A model generated the notes under the pieces. That model had not been told where the DNA came from. It saw nothing but the letters and a program-made list of their open reading frames with translations, and did not search any database. 64,000 nucleotides of DNA, from NCBI RefSeq assembly GCF_003479425.1, contig NZ_QUHC01000010.1, forward strand, positions 1-64,000, given 5' to 3'. Positions 1-8,154 of this stretch are shown one piece after another; position 1 is the first letter of the stretch, and each line of letters starts with the position of its first letter. Position numbers and translations under genes: made by a program. The stretch comes from Odoribacter sp. AF15-53 (GTDB lineage Bacteria; Bacteroidota; Bacteroidia; Bacteroidales; Marinifilaceae).

Positions 1-30
1 TCTAAAATCTAAAATCTAAAATCTAAAATT
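1..30. repeat. TCTAAAA heptad tandem repeat
   Basis: Four head-to-tail copies of a TCTAAAA-type heptad open the window. The same word, with variants such as TTTAAAA, recurs in other intergenic spaces (about 10105-10128, 10199-10230, 25844-25918, 27072-27160, 37722-37750). It lies just downstream of the first minus-strand gene. It is low-complexity spacer sequence with no visible coding content. Confidence 0.7.
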
Positions 31-31
31 G

Positions 32-424
32 TCAAAGGCTTCTATTGCCGGGTATGAGTTTCACTCGATTGGTATCCTCGAAGAACCTGAAATACATGTA
101 GAGTTTGTAATTGAAATCGAACCCGTAGTTTTTGTTCAGGTTGTAATCAATGTAACTATTGATTCTAGGGTCTCCGGAAGCGTATCTTCTGTTCCATTCG
201 AGGGCATATTGATGATTCATGCTTTGATAATACTCGTTCGAATGTTGGGTGGATACGGTTTGATGACTGGCAAGCCAGAAGTCGAATCCCGAATCGAAAA
301 CGATTAATTCATATTGGGTGGAGTCTTTTATCGCGCAACGCCCTTTTTTATTCTGGGCAACATCTTTTTGAGATGCGCAGGCAACAAACAGGGCAAGTAC
401 AAGAAGTAAACCGAATGTTCTCAT
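32..424 (-). CDS. small hypothetical lipoprotein
   Basis: Unrecognised 130-residue protein. The N-terminus has a short charged start, a hydrophobic stretch and then LFVAC, a plausible lipobox with Cys16 as the lipidated residue, so it is probably exported and anchored to the outer or inner membrane. The mature part is rich in Tyr, Asn and Arg and contains no motif I recognise. It sits upstream of nothing in the window and is separated from ridA by a terminator hairpin. The opposite-strand ORF over the same interval is treated as a shadow. Existence is likely because of the signal sequence; function is unknown. Confidence 0.65.
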   Translation of the reverse strand: MRTFGLLLVLALFVACASQKDVAQNKKGRCAIKDSTQYELIVFDSGFDFWLASHQTVSTQHSNEYYQSMNHQYALEWNRRYASGDPRINSYIDYNLNKNYGFDFNYKLYMYFRFFEDTNRVKLIPGNRSL

Positions 425-460
425 AATGGTAGATTTAAGTTATACTTCCCTAAGGTATAA

Positions 461-489
461 AAAAAACGGCTGATTTCAGCCGTTTTTTG
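461..489 (-). terminator. rho-independent terminator after ridA
   Basis: The stem AACGGCTGA/TCAGCCGTT with a 2-nt loop is flanked by A and T runs on both sides. It lies just past the ridA stop codon. The flanking runs would allow it to work in either direction. Confidence 0.85.
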
Positions 490-492
490 TTT

Positions 493-870
493 TTATTTTA
501 CCGCGATGGTTTCGATTTCAACCATAGCCCCCATCGGGAGAGCCTTTACGGCAAAAGCTGCACGAGCGGGACAATCGCTCTTGTAATATTTAGCGTAGAT
601 TTCGTTCATATCGGCGAAATAAGACATATCTCCTAACAAGCAGGTTGATTTAACCACGTTGTCAAAAGTATATCCGGCTTCTTCTAAGATATAACCGATG
701 TTTTTCAAACATTGTTCGGTTTGTTCTTTTACTCCACCTTCCACGAATTTTCCGGTATTCACATCAATAGGAAGTTGACCGCTGATATAAAGCGTTCCGT
801 TAGCTTCAATAGCTTGACTGTAAGGACCGATGGCTTTCGGTGCTTTCGGTGAGTTGATAACTTTTTTCAT
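493..870 (-). CDS. ridA: RidA family enamine/imine deaminase
   Basis: 125 residues, the usual length of the RidA (YjgF/YER057c) family. These cytosolic trimers hydrolyse reactive 2-aminoacrylate and other enamine or imine intermediates left by PLP enzymes such as threonine dehydratase. The N-terminal GPYSQA at residues 15-20, the ISGQ turn at 29-32, and the C-terminal signature with Arg103 (the substrate-carboxylate-binding Arg of the family) and Glu118 are all present. No PLP dehydratase is adjacent, so substrate identity is inferred from the family. It is transcribed alone, with hairpins on both sides. Confidence 0.93.
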   Translation of the reverse strand: MKKVINSPKAPKAIGPYSQAIEANGTLYISGQLPIDVNTGKFVEGGVKEQTEQCLKNIGYILEEAGYTFDNVVKSTCLLGDMSYFADMNEIYAKYYKSDCPARAAFAVKALPMGAMVEIETIAVK

Positions 871-966
871 AATAACTTTATTTTATAGATTAAAAAATAT
901 AATACAATTTCATTGACGCGAATATAACGAAAATCACCTTGCAATTTTCTAACTATAAATAAAATT

Positions 967-1008
967 AAAAGCTAAAAGTTGGAATCGAAACTCCAACTTT
1001 TAGCTTTT
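967..1008 (-). terminator. 17-bp perfect inverted repeat, probable terminator of rubrerythrin
   Basis: Arms 967-983 and 992-1008 are exact reverse complements around an 8-nt loop. The arms are AT-rich and end in an AAAA/TTTT pair. It lies directly downstream of the rubrerythrin gene on the minus strand, so a terminator role is likely. The word content (TAAAAG) is shared with the hairpin at 42221-42277. Confidence 0.7.
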
Positions 1009-1031
1009 GATTTCTGATTACCGGTATACTA

Positions 1032-1604
1032 CTAGTAATTGTTTTTCTTCTCTTCGAAGTATGCTTGCGGGTGAGCGCAGGCGGGACATGCCTTAGGGGC
1101 AGTTTTGCCTTCGTACACGAAACCGCAGTTACGGCATTGCCATAAGATCACTTCGTCTCTTTCGAATACCTTACCTGCTTCAACACGAGCGAGGAGAGTT
1201 CTGTAACGAGCTTCGTGTTCTGCTTCCACCTTAGCGATGTTACGGAATACGGCAGCGATAGCGTTAAATCCTTCTTCTTCGGCTACCTTTGCAAATTCGG
1301 GATAGAGATCAGCCCACTCTTCGTTTTCTCCTTCGGCAGCAGCTTTCAAGTTTTCCGCGGTCGTTCCGATCACTCCGGCAGGATAAGAAGCGGTGATTTC
1401 AACCATTCCGCCCTCCAAGAATTTAAAGAATCTTTTGGCATGTTCTTTTTCTTGTTCTGCGGTTTCCATGAATACACCTGCAATCTGTTCGAATCCTTCT
1501 TTCTTAGCCACGCTGGCAAAGAAAGTGTAACGACTTCTGGCTTGTGATTCACCGGCAAACGATTTGAGCAAGTTCTGTTCTGTTTTTGTTCCTTTGATAC
1601 TCAT
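1032..1604 (-). CDS. rbr: rubrerythrin
   Basis: 190 residues from the start at 1604, the normal rubrerythrin length. A longer ORF begins 66 nt upstream but its extra residues are unlike the family. The N-terminal ferritin-like four-helix domain carries the diiron ExxH motifs (KEH near residue 55 and EAEH near 128). The C-terminal rubredoxin-like domain has the paired Cys motifs CRNC and CPAC for a mononuclear iron. Rubrerythrin reduces hydrogen peroxide to water in the cytoplasm of anaerobes, using rubredoxin or NADH-dependent partners. It fits the nearby SOD in an oxygen-tolerance role. A promoter-like element lies at 1644-1675. Confidence 0.95.
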   Translation of the reverse strand: MSIKGTKTEQNLLKSFAGESQARSRYTFFASVAKKEGFEQIAGVFMETAEQEKEHAKRFFKFLEGGMVEITASYPAGVIGTTAENLKAAAEGENEEWADLYPEFAKVAEEEGFNAIAAVFRNIAKVEAEHEARYRTLLARVEAGKVFERDEVILWQCRNCGFVYEGKTAPKACPACAHPQAYFEEKKNNY

Positions 1605-1643
1605 AATATTAATTTTAGCAATTGTTGTTATCAAATTCGAGTA

Positions 1644-1675
1644 CAAGTATACGATAAATTGTTTGCTCAAACAAA
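1644..1675 (-). promoter_or_regulatory. candidate promoter of rubrerythrin gene
   Basis: On the minus strand TTTG is followed after 20 nt by TATACTTG, one mismatch from the Bacteroidetes TAnnTTTG element. The implied start site is about 30-35 nt upstream of the ATG at 1604, which also supports that start. Confidence 0.45.
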
Positions 1676-1731
1676 TATTTAATTTTTATACTATTATAGA
1701 AAATTACTATATGATATTGTGTTGGTTACGG

Positions 1732-2319
1732 TCATGCATGGTTTATTTGATCTGCTTTACAGAAACAGCCTTCTAAATGGTCGTTCACGAAGCCGGTGGC
1801 TTGCAAAAAAGCATAGCAGATCGTTGAACCGAAGAATTTAAATCCTCGTTTTTTCATGTCTTTACTCATAGCATCCGATTCGGGAGAGGTACCGGGAATC
1901 TGGCTTAGAGTCTTGAAATTGTTGACAATGGGTTGCTGGTTGGGAAAGAAGGATAAGGTGTACTTGTAGAAACTACCGAACTCTTTCTGGATAGCCATAA
2001 ATAGTTTAGCGTTATTGATTGTGCTTTTGATTTTTAACCGATTTTTGACGATTCCATCAAATTGCATCAATCGTTCGATGTCTTCTGGTGTCATTTGCGC
2101 TACTTTCTTCACATCAAAGTGATGAAAGGCTTCCCGGTATCCTTCACGTTTTCGGAGGATCGTGATCCAGGATAATCCTGCCTGGGCACTTTCGAGTACA
2201 AGAAACTCAAATAGGGTTTTGTCATCGGTCACGAGTTGGCCCCATTCTTCGTCATGATACTTTACATACAGTTCATCTGTCCCGGCCCAGCCGCAACGAG
2301 CATTTATTATATCTTCCAT
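1732..2319 (-). CDS. tag: DNA-3-methyladenine glycosylase I
   Basis: 195 residues, close to the usual 187-190 of Tag. It excises 3-methyladenine from alkylated DNA at the start of base excision repair. The N-terminal CGWAG with a following YHDEEWG is the family hallmark. The ESAQAGLSW segment matches the helix carrying the active-site Glu. The zinc ligands typical of Tag (an N-terminal Cys and His, and a C-terminal His and Cys in DHLEGCFC) are visible. It starts 20 nt after the antiporter stop and is probably the last gene of a helicase-antiporter-tag operon. Confidence 0.95.
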   Translation of the reverse strand: MEDIINARCGWAGTDELYVKYHDEEWGQLVTDDKTLFEFLVLESAQAGLSWITILRKREGYREAFHHFDVKKVAQMTPEDIERLMQFDGIVKNRLKIKSTINNAKLFMAIQKEFGSFYKYTLSFFPNQQPIVNNFKTLSQIPGTSPESDAMSKDMKKRGFKFFGSTICYAFLQATGFVNDHLEGCFCKADQINHA

Positions 2320-2339
2320 ACTTCTAGCTATTAAAATAG

Positions 2340-3839
2340 TTAAGCGTTCTTTTGGATCGAGTAATCCGTGATGCCCAAACTTTCGTATGTTTTACGGAGA
2401 GCTTCGTCGTCATCGGTAATCACGAGTAATTTATCCCCCGTGTGTAATTTCGTTTTTCCTTTGGGAACGCAATACGAATCGTTTTTCTTGATCAAGGCAA
2501 CGAGCGTGTTGTCCGGTAGGACGAGATCCATGAGTTTGTCGCCCTTGGCCAGCATGGAAGGGATAACCTCGATTTCGGACATGGCAGTCTTGATTTCTTC
2601 CGGTAATTCGACGTTGAATACGTTTTTACGTTCTTCCGGGGTAGATAAGCCCAGGATTTTAGCCATGAAGCTCACGGTGGTTCCTTGCACGACCAAAGAG
2701 AGGATCGTGATGAAGAATACCACGTTGAATATTAAAGATGCGTGTTGTATTCCTGCGATTAGCGGGTATGTGGCAAAGATGATGGGGACTGCTCCTCGTA
2801 ATCCGACCCACGAGACGTATACCCGTGCTTTGGTCGTCATTTTCCGGAAGGGAAGAAGACAGAGGAGAACACTTATCGGGCGAGCCAGGATGATCATGAA
2901 CACTCCTACAAGAATACCTAGTGTAGCGATAGGAAGCAATTCGGCCGGATTGACCAAAAGTCCCAGCGTGAGGAACATGACGATCTGAAACAACCACGTG
3001 ATTCCGTCAAAAAAGGTAGTAAGACTTTTTTTGTGTACCACTTTATGATTCCCCACGACTAGACCTGCCAGGTAAACAGCCAGATAACCGTTTCCTTGGA
3101 TAAGATCGGTGAACGAGAAAATGAAGAACACGAAGGCCAGGAGAAGTACCGGGTATAGAGATTGGTTAATGTTCAGTTTATTGATACAATACACGGCCAG
3201 TCTTCCTAAAAGGTAGCCGGATACGGCGCCGATACTCATTTGCATGATGAATTGTAGGGCGGTGTTGGCTATGCTCGTTTCGCCGGATTGAATGACTTGT
3301 ATGAGTAGGATGGTCAGCATGTAAGCCATGGGGTCATTACTACCACTTTCCAATTCCAACATGGGACGCAGGTTTTCTTTTAATCCCTGACGTTTTGATC
3401 GGAGAATGGAGAACACGGATGCGGAGTCAGTGGATGACATCACGGATGCGAGTAGTAGGGATTCTGCAAAACTTAAAGTAACAAAACTGTCAGCCAGGTT
3501 GGTCACGTAGTAAATGAAGTATCCCGTGAGGAGGGCGGTGAGCATCACCCCCGCGGTTGCGAGAACGACTCCCTGCGCCATGACGGGCTTGATTTCGGCC
3601 GCGCTTGTGTCCATACCACCGGAAAACAGAATAATACTTAACGCGATAACACCAATAAATTGTGCGGTTTGAGGGTTATTGAATTCTATTCCCAAACCGT
3701 CGGTTCCAAAAAGCATTCCTACTCCCAGGAAGAGGAGCAAGGCGGGGACTCCAAAACGAAAACCTGCTTTTCCGACGACAATACTGATGAATAATAGAAT
3801 AGATCCGATAAGTAAAATGTTTCCAGCATTTAGAATCAT
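2340..3839 (-). CDS. K+/H+ antiporter, NhaP2/CvrA family
   Basis: 499 residues. Roughly residues 1-390 form a hydrophobic Na+/H+ exchanger (CPA1) domain with about twelve membrane segments. These include the SGGMDT stretch near residue 73 and SSTDSASVF near 135, with the Asp expected in the ion-binding helix. Residues about 405-490 form a soluble TrkA-C-like (RCK_C) domain that usually binds nucleotide ligands in the cytoplasm. This layout matches potassium/proton antiporters of the NhaP2/CvrA type, which export K+ in exchange for H+. The gene lies 25 nt downstream of the DEAD-box helicase and 20 nt upstream of tag, so co-transcription is likely. Ion selectivity is inferred from the family. 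Confidence 0.9.
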   Translation of the reverse strand: MILNAGNILLIGSILLFISIVVGKAGFRFGVPALLLFLGVGMLFGTDGLGIEFNNPQTAQFIGVIALSIILFSGGMDTSAAEIKPVMAQGVVLATAGVMLTALLTGYFIYYVTNLADSFVTLSFAESLLLASVMSSTDSASVFSILRSKRQGLKENLRPMLELESGSNDPMAYMLTILLIQVIQSGETSIANTALQFIMQMSIGAVSGYLLGRLAVYCINKLNINQSLYPVLLLAFVFFIFSFTDLIQGNGYLAVYLAGLVVGNHKVVHKKSLTTFFDGITWLFQIVMFLTLGLLVNPAELLPIATLGILVGVFMIILARPISVLLCLLPFRKMTTKARVYVSWVGLRGAVPIIFATYPLIAGIQHASLIFNVVFFITILSLVVQGTTVSFMAKILGLSTPEERKNVFNVELPEEIKTAMSEIEVIPSMLAKGDKLMDLVLPDNTLVALIKKNDSYCVPKGKTKLHTGDKLLVITDDDEALRKTYESLGITDYSIQKNA

Positions 3840-3864
3840 AAGCGTTTTTAGTTTTAATAGGTTA

Positions 3865-5121
3865 TTACTGTGAGCCTCCTTCTCGTCTGGCGTTGTTTCT
3901 CTTTTTTACGAACGGGCGATTACCGGGTTTCTTTTTTCTTCCCTTGAATGAGCCATGATCGAAAGCTTTCGGGTTGTATTCCGGGGCTCTTCCCAGATGA
4001 GCGGGAAGCGGAATTTTATAGACAGCTTCTTCAATAAACTGTTCTATGCGATAAAATTTCCCTTGTTCCGCTTCGGAAACAAAGGTTAGGGCAACTCCTT
4101 CAGCGCTGGCTCTCGCCGTACGACCGATACGATGGATATAATCCTCCGGATCGTGCGGTACATCGAAATTGATGACCAATCCTATTTCATCAATATCTAT
4201 ACCACGAGAGACGATGTCGGTGGCAACGAGTATATCAATTTTATTATTTTTAAAGTCCATCATGACAGATTCCCGCTCTGATTGCTCTAGGTCGGAGTGC
4301 ATGGCTGCCACGTTAAATTTTTTCTTTTTCAAGGTGAATGCCAAATCTTTCACTTTTTGTTTGGAAGAGGCAAAGATCAAGGTTTTGTGTAGAACCGGTT
4401 TGCTGAAAAGTTCTTCGATAATTCCCATTTTCTGCGGTTCGTAACATATATAGGCGGCTTGCATGATCGCCTCGTTAGGTTTGGATACCGCCACGTTTAT
4501 CTCCACCGGATCCCGGAGTACGTTTTGTGCCAGCTGGCGTATTTTGGGGGGCATGGTAGCCGAGAAAAGAATAGTTTGCCGATCTTTTGGGAGTTTGTTA
4601 ACGATTTGCATGATATCCTCGAAGAATCCCATATCCAGCATCCGGTCCGCCTCGTCTAGTATAAAATATTTTACTTGTGAAAGATCGACATCGCTATGCT
4701 GCAAATGGGCGATCAGTCGTCCCGGGGTTGCTATCGCGACATCCGCTCCCAGGCGTAACGCTTTCTTCTGTTGATCCCACAAGGAACCGTCGCCACCCCC
4801 GTACACCACGACCGTGGACACGGGAAGAAAGTAAGAGAATCCTTCGAACTGGACGTCGATTTGTTGAGCTAATTCCCGGGTGGGGGCCATGATCACGGCT
4901 TTTACCGCATCCGTTCGGTTTTCTTCTTTTATCAGTCTGTTTAAAATCGGAAGGGTGTAAGCTGCTGTTTTTCCGGTACCCGTCTGGGCACAGGCGATCA
5001 GGTCTTTTCCCTCTAATATCACGGGGATTGTTAATTCTTGTATAGGGGTAGTTTCTTGAAAATTCATGGAATCTAATCCTTGTAATAATGAATCTTCTAG
5101 TTCCAGCTCGTCAAATCTCAT
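3865..5121 (-). CDS. DEAD-box ATP-dependent RNA helicase (RhlE-like)
   Basis: 418 residues with all core motifs in order: Q motif TTPIQ near residue 25, Walker A AQTGTGKT near 45, PTRELAQQ near 80, DEAD box near 155, FSATMP near 187, and HRIGRTAR near 335. The two RecA domains are followed by a basic Lys/Arg-rich tail of about 45 residues, as in RhlE and CsdA relatives. It unwinds short RNA duplexes in ribosome assembly, RNA decay or cold adaptation. The long leader (about 110 nt between a TAACTTTG -7 element at 5231-5238 and the ATG) is typical of cold-regulated helicases, but regulation is inferred. It is the first gene of a likely operon with the antiporter and tag. Confidence 0.93.
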   Translation of the reverse strand: MRFDELELEDSLLQGLDSMNFQETTPIQELTIPVILEGKDLIACAQTGTGKTAAYTLPILNRLIKEENRTDAVKAVIMAPTRELAQQIDVQFEGFSYFLPVSTVVVYGGGDGSLWDQQKKALRLGADVAIATPGRLIAHLQHSDVDLSQVKYFILDEADRMLDMGFFEDIMQIVNKLPKDRQTILFSATMPPKIRQLAQNVLRDPVEINVAVSKPNEAIMQAAYICYEPQKMGIIEELFSKPVLHKTLIFASSKQKVKDLAFTLKKKKFNVAAMHSDLEQSERESVMMDFKNNKIDILVATDIVSRGIDIDEIGLVINFDVPHDPEDYIHRIGRTARASAEGVALTFVSEAEQGKFYRIEQFIEEAVYKIPLPAHLGRAPEYNPKAFDHGSFKGRKKKPGNRPFVKKRNNARREGGSQ

Positions 5122-5252
5122 CTTTTTATTTTATTCTTTATTTTTAAGTGCGCCGATCCTTGTTTAGCGTGATCGCGGGAGAGTTATCGTGTGTAAATTC
5201 ATAATTTGTGCCACTCTCTCCTAATTGTCGCAAAGTTAAGAAAAAAATCATT

Positions 5253-6653
5253 TTATTCCCATTCGCTGGTGGAATCTTTTAATTCCGGAATGAAAGATGA
5301 TTTAAATATAATACTTTTCTTACTGATACGGCGTTGACGGTTATAATCTTGTAGTGCTTTCAGGGCTATTTTGCCAAGTAGCACGATCGTTATCAGGTTA
5401 GTAATGGCCATGATAGCCATGAAAAGGTCGGCCATGTTCCACACGAGATCAAGGGCGGCAATAGAACCGAACATAACCATCAGCCCGACCGCAACCCGGT
5501 AAATTTGCAAGTAGGTTTTGTTTTTTGAGATGAAAAACAGGTTGGTTTCGCAATAGGAATAATTCCCGACAATCGAGCTGAAGGCAAACAGGAAGATACA
5601 GATAGCGATAAATTGGCCACCGACGCTTCCGATCTGGTGGGATAGGGCTATTTGCGTCAGTTGTATTCCTTTCACGGAGCCGTCTAGCGGGACATCCGAG
5701 AGTAGGATGATAAAGGCCGTGCAACTACAAATGATGAGCGTGTCGGTGAAGACGCTGAGGGCTTGAATCAAACCTTGTTTTACGGGATGTGTCACGTCGG
5801 CGGTCGCCGCGGCATTCGGGGCGGAACCCATTCCGGCCTCGTTCGAGAAAAGTCCTCGCCTGACCCCTTGCATGATGACGGCTCCCAGACCTCCTCCCGC
5901 GATTTGTTCAAAACCGAAAGCGTTCGAGAAGATAGAACCGATAACATGGGGTAATGCACCGAGGTGCGTGAACAGGATAAACACGGCCACCAGGATGTAA
6001 GCGATAGCCATGAGAGGCACGATGATTCCGGCTATAACGGCTATCCGGTGGATACCCCCGAATATAACCAGCAGGGTCAGTACGGTCAGGATAATACCCA
6101 GCCAGGTTCTATTCATGCCGAATACTTCGTTGAAAGCCAGGGTAACCGTGTTTGCCTGAACCGAGTTGAATACCAACCCGAAAGTGATGGTGATGATAAT
6201 GGCGAACAGAATTCCAAGCCAGCGTTTTTTCAGACCTTTTTCCATGTAGAAAGCGGGGCCCCCGATGAAGGAGCGTTCCCCTTTAACTTTATATATCTGT
6301 GCCAACGTGGATTCGATGAAAGCGGAGGCCGATCCGATAAGCGCGATAAGCCACATCCAGAAGATCGCTCCCGGGCCTCCCAACGCGAGAGCCGTGGCAA
6401 CCCCGGCAAGGTTACCCGTGCCGACACGAGAGGCAGTCGCGATACAGAATGCCTGAAAAGAGGAAACCGAGTTTTTGTGGTTCCCGCTCGTGATCCCATC
6501 TCCCAGGAGGCGGAACATTTCCCGGATATTCCGGAATTGAACGAATTTACTTTTAAAGGTGAAATATACCCCGACACAAATTAATAGAGCTATCAGTACA
6601 TAGGTCCAGATGAAATCGTTTGTTGCTATAATCCAATTATTCAATGTTTCCAT
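5253..6653 (-). CDS. alanine/glycine:cation symporter (AGCS family)
   Basis: 466 residues, highly hydrophobic with about 10-11 membrane helices. The family signature NEAGMGSAPN with the following ATADVTHP lies in the middle of the protein. These carriers bring alanine or glycine into the cell with Na+ or H+. The C-terminal 30 residues are polar and cytoplasmic. The gene is preceded, only a few nucleotides from its ATG, by a strong hairpin (6659-6694). It has its own transcription unit between the helicase leader and the HD gene. Substrate and coupling ion are inferred from the family. Confidence 0.93.
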   Translation of the reverse strand: METLNNWIIATNDFIWTYVLIALLICVGVYFTFKSKFVQFRNIREMFRLLGDGITSGNHKNSVSSFQAFCIATASRVGTGNLAGVATALALGGPGAIFWMWLIALIGSASAFIESTLAQIYKVKGERSFIGGPAFYMEKGLKKRWLGILFAIIITITFGLVFNSVQANTVTLAFNEVFGMNRTWLGIILTVLTLLVIFGGIHRIAVIAGIIVPLMAIAYILVAVFILFTHLGALPHVIGSIFSNAFGFEQIAGGGLGAVIMQGVRRGLFSNEAGMGSAPNAAATADVTHPVKQGLIQALSVFTDTLIICSCTAFIILLSDVPLDGSVKGIQLTQIALSHQIGSVGGQFIAICIFLFAFSSIVGNYSYCETNLFFISKNKTYLQIYRVAVGLMVMFGSIAALDLVWNMADLFMAIMAITNLITIVLLGKIALKALQDYNRQRRISKKSIIFKSSFIPELKDSTSEWE

Positions 6654-6658
6654 AACCG

Positions 6659-6694
6659 CATCACGTATTTTATTTCGTGTGTGAATACGTGATG
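6659..6694 (-). promoter_or_regulatory. hairpin abutting the start codon of the amino-acid carrier gene
   Basis: Arms CATCACGTATT (6659-6669) and AATACGTGATG (6684-6694) pair perfectly over 11 bp. The lower arm ends only 5 nt from the carrier ATG on the minus strand. There is no T-run after the stem in that direction. That makes it look less like a terminator of the HD gene and more like a 5'-UTR structure covering the ribosome-binding region. A protein-binding palindrome is the alternative. Confidence 0.5.
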
Positions 6695-6728
6695 ATGCGG
6701 GTATAAGTTTTGAAAATTAGATAATATT

Positions 6729-7268
6729 TTATAGAAAAAGTTTACACCACTCGTTAAAACGATTGGCGGTTTCTGTCCCGTAAAAGGCCATTTCCATACG
6801 AATTTTACTGAGTTTCTTTTCCCTGGTTAAATTGGTCTTCGAGTAAAATTTATCGGCGAAAGCGATTAGTTTTTCTTCCAGCGTGATCGGAAGCATGTCC
6901 CGCGGGGGTAACGGTAAGTGTTTTTCTTCAATCATTTCGAGCGAGATCCCTGCTCCCGTGTGACGTTCGCATACTAGGGCATGACGTGGAAGTCCTTCGG
7001 CACGTAAAAGGTCGGCACCCAAGTATCCGTGGCAGATGTAATTGTATTCACCAAAACAGCCGATATCAGGGGCATTGGTGAGAAAAATACCGATATCGTG
7101 AAGCATGGCAGCTTCTTTGATGAACGGTATGTCCAGGTCCATTTCCGGATGCTTTATGGCTAGTGACATCGCTTTATCCGTAACCAGTTGGCTATGTATA
7201 AGAAGGGATTGCCCGGCGAGAGAATCCAACGTGTAATATTTGCGAATAATGTCTAATGGATTTATCAT
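6729..7268 (-). CDS. HD-domain phosphohydrolase
   Basis: 179 residues. The metal-binding HD pair appears as MLHDIG near residue 56, preceded by a His-containing helix and followed by CHG and RHTGAG histidines. This fits the HDIG-type small hydrolase family found alone in many Bacteroidetes. These proteins cleave phosphate esters or nucleotides in the cytoplasm; the substrate cannot be told from sequence. A TATCTTTG -7 element on the minus strand lies about 20-35 nt upstream of the start. It is separated from the upstream SOD gene by a palindromic terminator. Confidence 0.8.
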   Translation of the reverse strand: MINPLDIIRKYYTLDSLAGQSLLIHSQLVTDKAMSLAIKHPEMDLDIPFIKEAAMLHDIGIFLTNAPDIGCFGEYNYICHGYLGADLLRAEGLPRHALVCERHTGAGISLEMIEEKHLPLPPRDMLPITLEEKLIAFADKFYSKTNLTREKKLSKIRMEMAFYGTETANRFNEWCKLFL

Positions 7269-7320
7269 TTGTTATTCTTTTTTAAAACCCACAAAGATAG
7301 ATTTTTATACTCAAAAATAG

Positions 7321-7353
7321 CACGGTTGATATATTTTAAATATATCAACCGTG
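7321..7353 (-). terminator. palindromic terminator after SOD gene
   Basis: Arms of 15 bp (7321-7335 and 7339-7353, CACGGTTGATATATT and its complement) are separated by 3 nt and followed on the minus strand by CTATTTTT. It lies 12 nt past the SOD stop codon. Confidence 0.75.
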
Positions 7354-7364
7354 TCTACGGCATG

Positions 7365-8033
7365 TTATTTGTAACGCGCCCCGACCGTATCCCAGTCTAT
7401 GATAGTCCATAGTTTTTCGATGTGTTCGGGACGTCTATTTTGGTAATCAAGGTAATAGGCATGTTCCCACACGTCAATCCCCAGTAATGGCGTGTATCCT
7501 TTGGTGATCGGGTTGCCGGCATTGCTTTCTGATAGAATGTATAATTTACCATTTTTATCTTTGGCAAGCCATACCCACCCGGAACCGAACAGGGACGTGG
7601 CGGCCGAGGTAAATTCTTTTTTGAAGTTGTCAAACGATCCCCACTCTTTTTCGATAGCTTTTAGTAAAGCTCCTGAAGGGAGTTGGTTTGCTTTCGGTGA
7701 GAATGTGTTGAAGTAGATGATATGGTTCAGGGCTTGAGCCGCGTTGTTGAATATCGCCCCGGTAGAATTCTTGACAATGGTTTCAAGGTCGCTATTCTCG
7801 AAAGGTGTACCCACGATCAACTTATTCAGGTTGTCGATATAGGCTTTAAGATGTTTGCCATGATGCAATTTTATCGTGGTTTCGCTGATAACGGGAGCCA
7901 GGGCATTTGCTTCATAGGGTAAGGGGGGAAGCGAGAATTTCCCTTTAGGTTGTTCTTGTGCCCACAGCACGCTGTTTGTCGTGACGAGAAGGGCAAATAC
8001 GAATATCTTTTTGATAGCTAGTTTTGTTTTCAT
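7365..8033 (-). CDS. sodB: exported Fe-type superoxide dismutase
   Basis: 222 residues, longer than a cytosolic Fe-SOD because residues 1-25 form a signal peptide ending in WAQ. The enzyme dismutates superoxide to oxygen and hydrogen peroxide. The metal ligands His57, His104, Asp187 and His191 are all present (DVWEH at 187-191). Gln100 in the NNAAQ motif is the residue characteristic of iron-type or cambialistic enzymes. Most bacterial Fe-SODs are cytoplasmic, so the signal peptide suggests a periplasmic or surface role against external superoxide. It is followed by its own terminator and starts divergently from the nitroreductase fusion gene. Confidence 0.9.
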   Translation of the reverse strand: MKTKLAIKKIFVFALLVTTNSVLWAQEQPKGKFSLPPLPYEANALAPVISETTIKLHHGKHLKAYIDNLNKLIVGTPFENSDLETIVKNSTGAIFNNAAQALNHIIYFNTFSPKANQLPSGALLKAIEKEWGSFDNFKKEFTSAATSLFGSGWVWLAKDKNGKLYILSESNAGNPITKGYTPLLGIDVWEHAYYLDYQNRRPEHIEKLWTIIDWDTVGARYK

Positions 8034-8110
8034 ATTCTATTTTCTTTTAAAGTTTATGGTATTTACGAATAAAAGTACTTTTTGGTTATTAAAAAGTCGG
8101 TTAACTTTTA

Positions 8111-8118
8111 TAATTTTG
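8111..8118 (+). promoter_or_regulatory. TAnnTTTG -7 element of the ABM-nitroreductase gene
   Basis: TAATTTTG matches the Bacteroidetes -7 consensus and lies 37 nt before the ATG at 8155. No TTTG is found at the expected 19-21 nt upstream, so it is only half supported. A purine-rich ribosome-binding site (GGAGGGGGAG) follows about 5 nt before the ATG. Confidence 0.45.
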
Positions 8119-8154
8119 ACCGTTTTTATGAAGTCGATCAGGAGGGGGAGATAA

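Noticed and set aside
29..307. 92-codon plus-strand ORF over the first lipoprotein gene
   Set aside because: It lies antisense to a gene with a clear lipoprotein signal and has no domain or start context.
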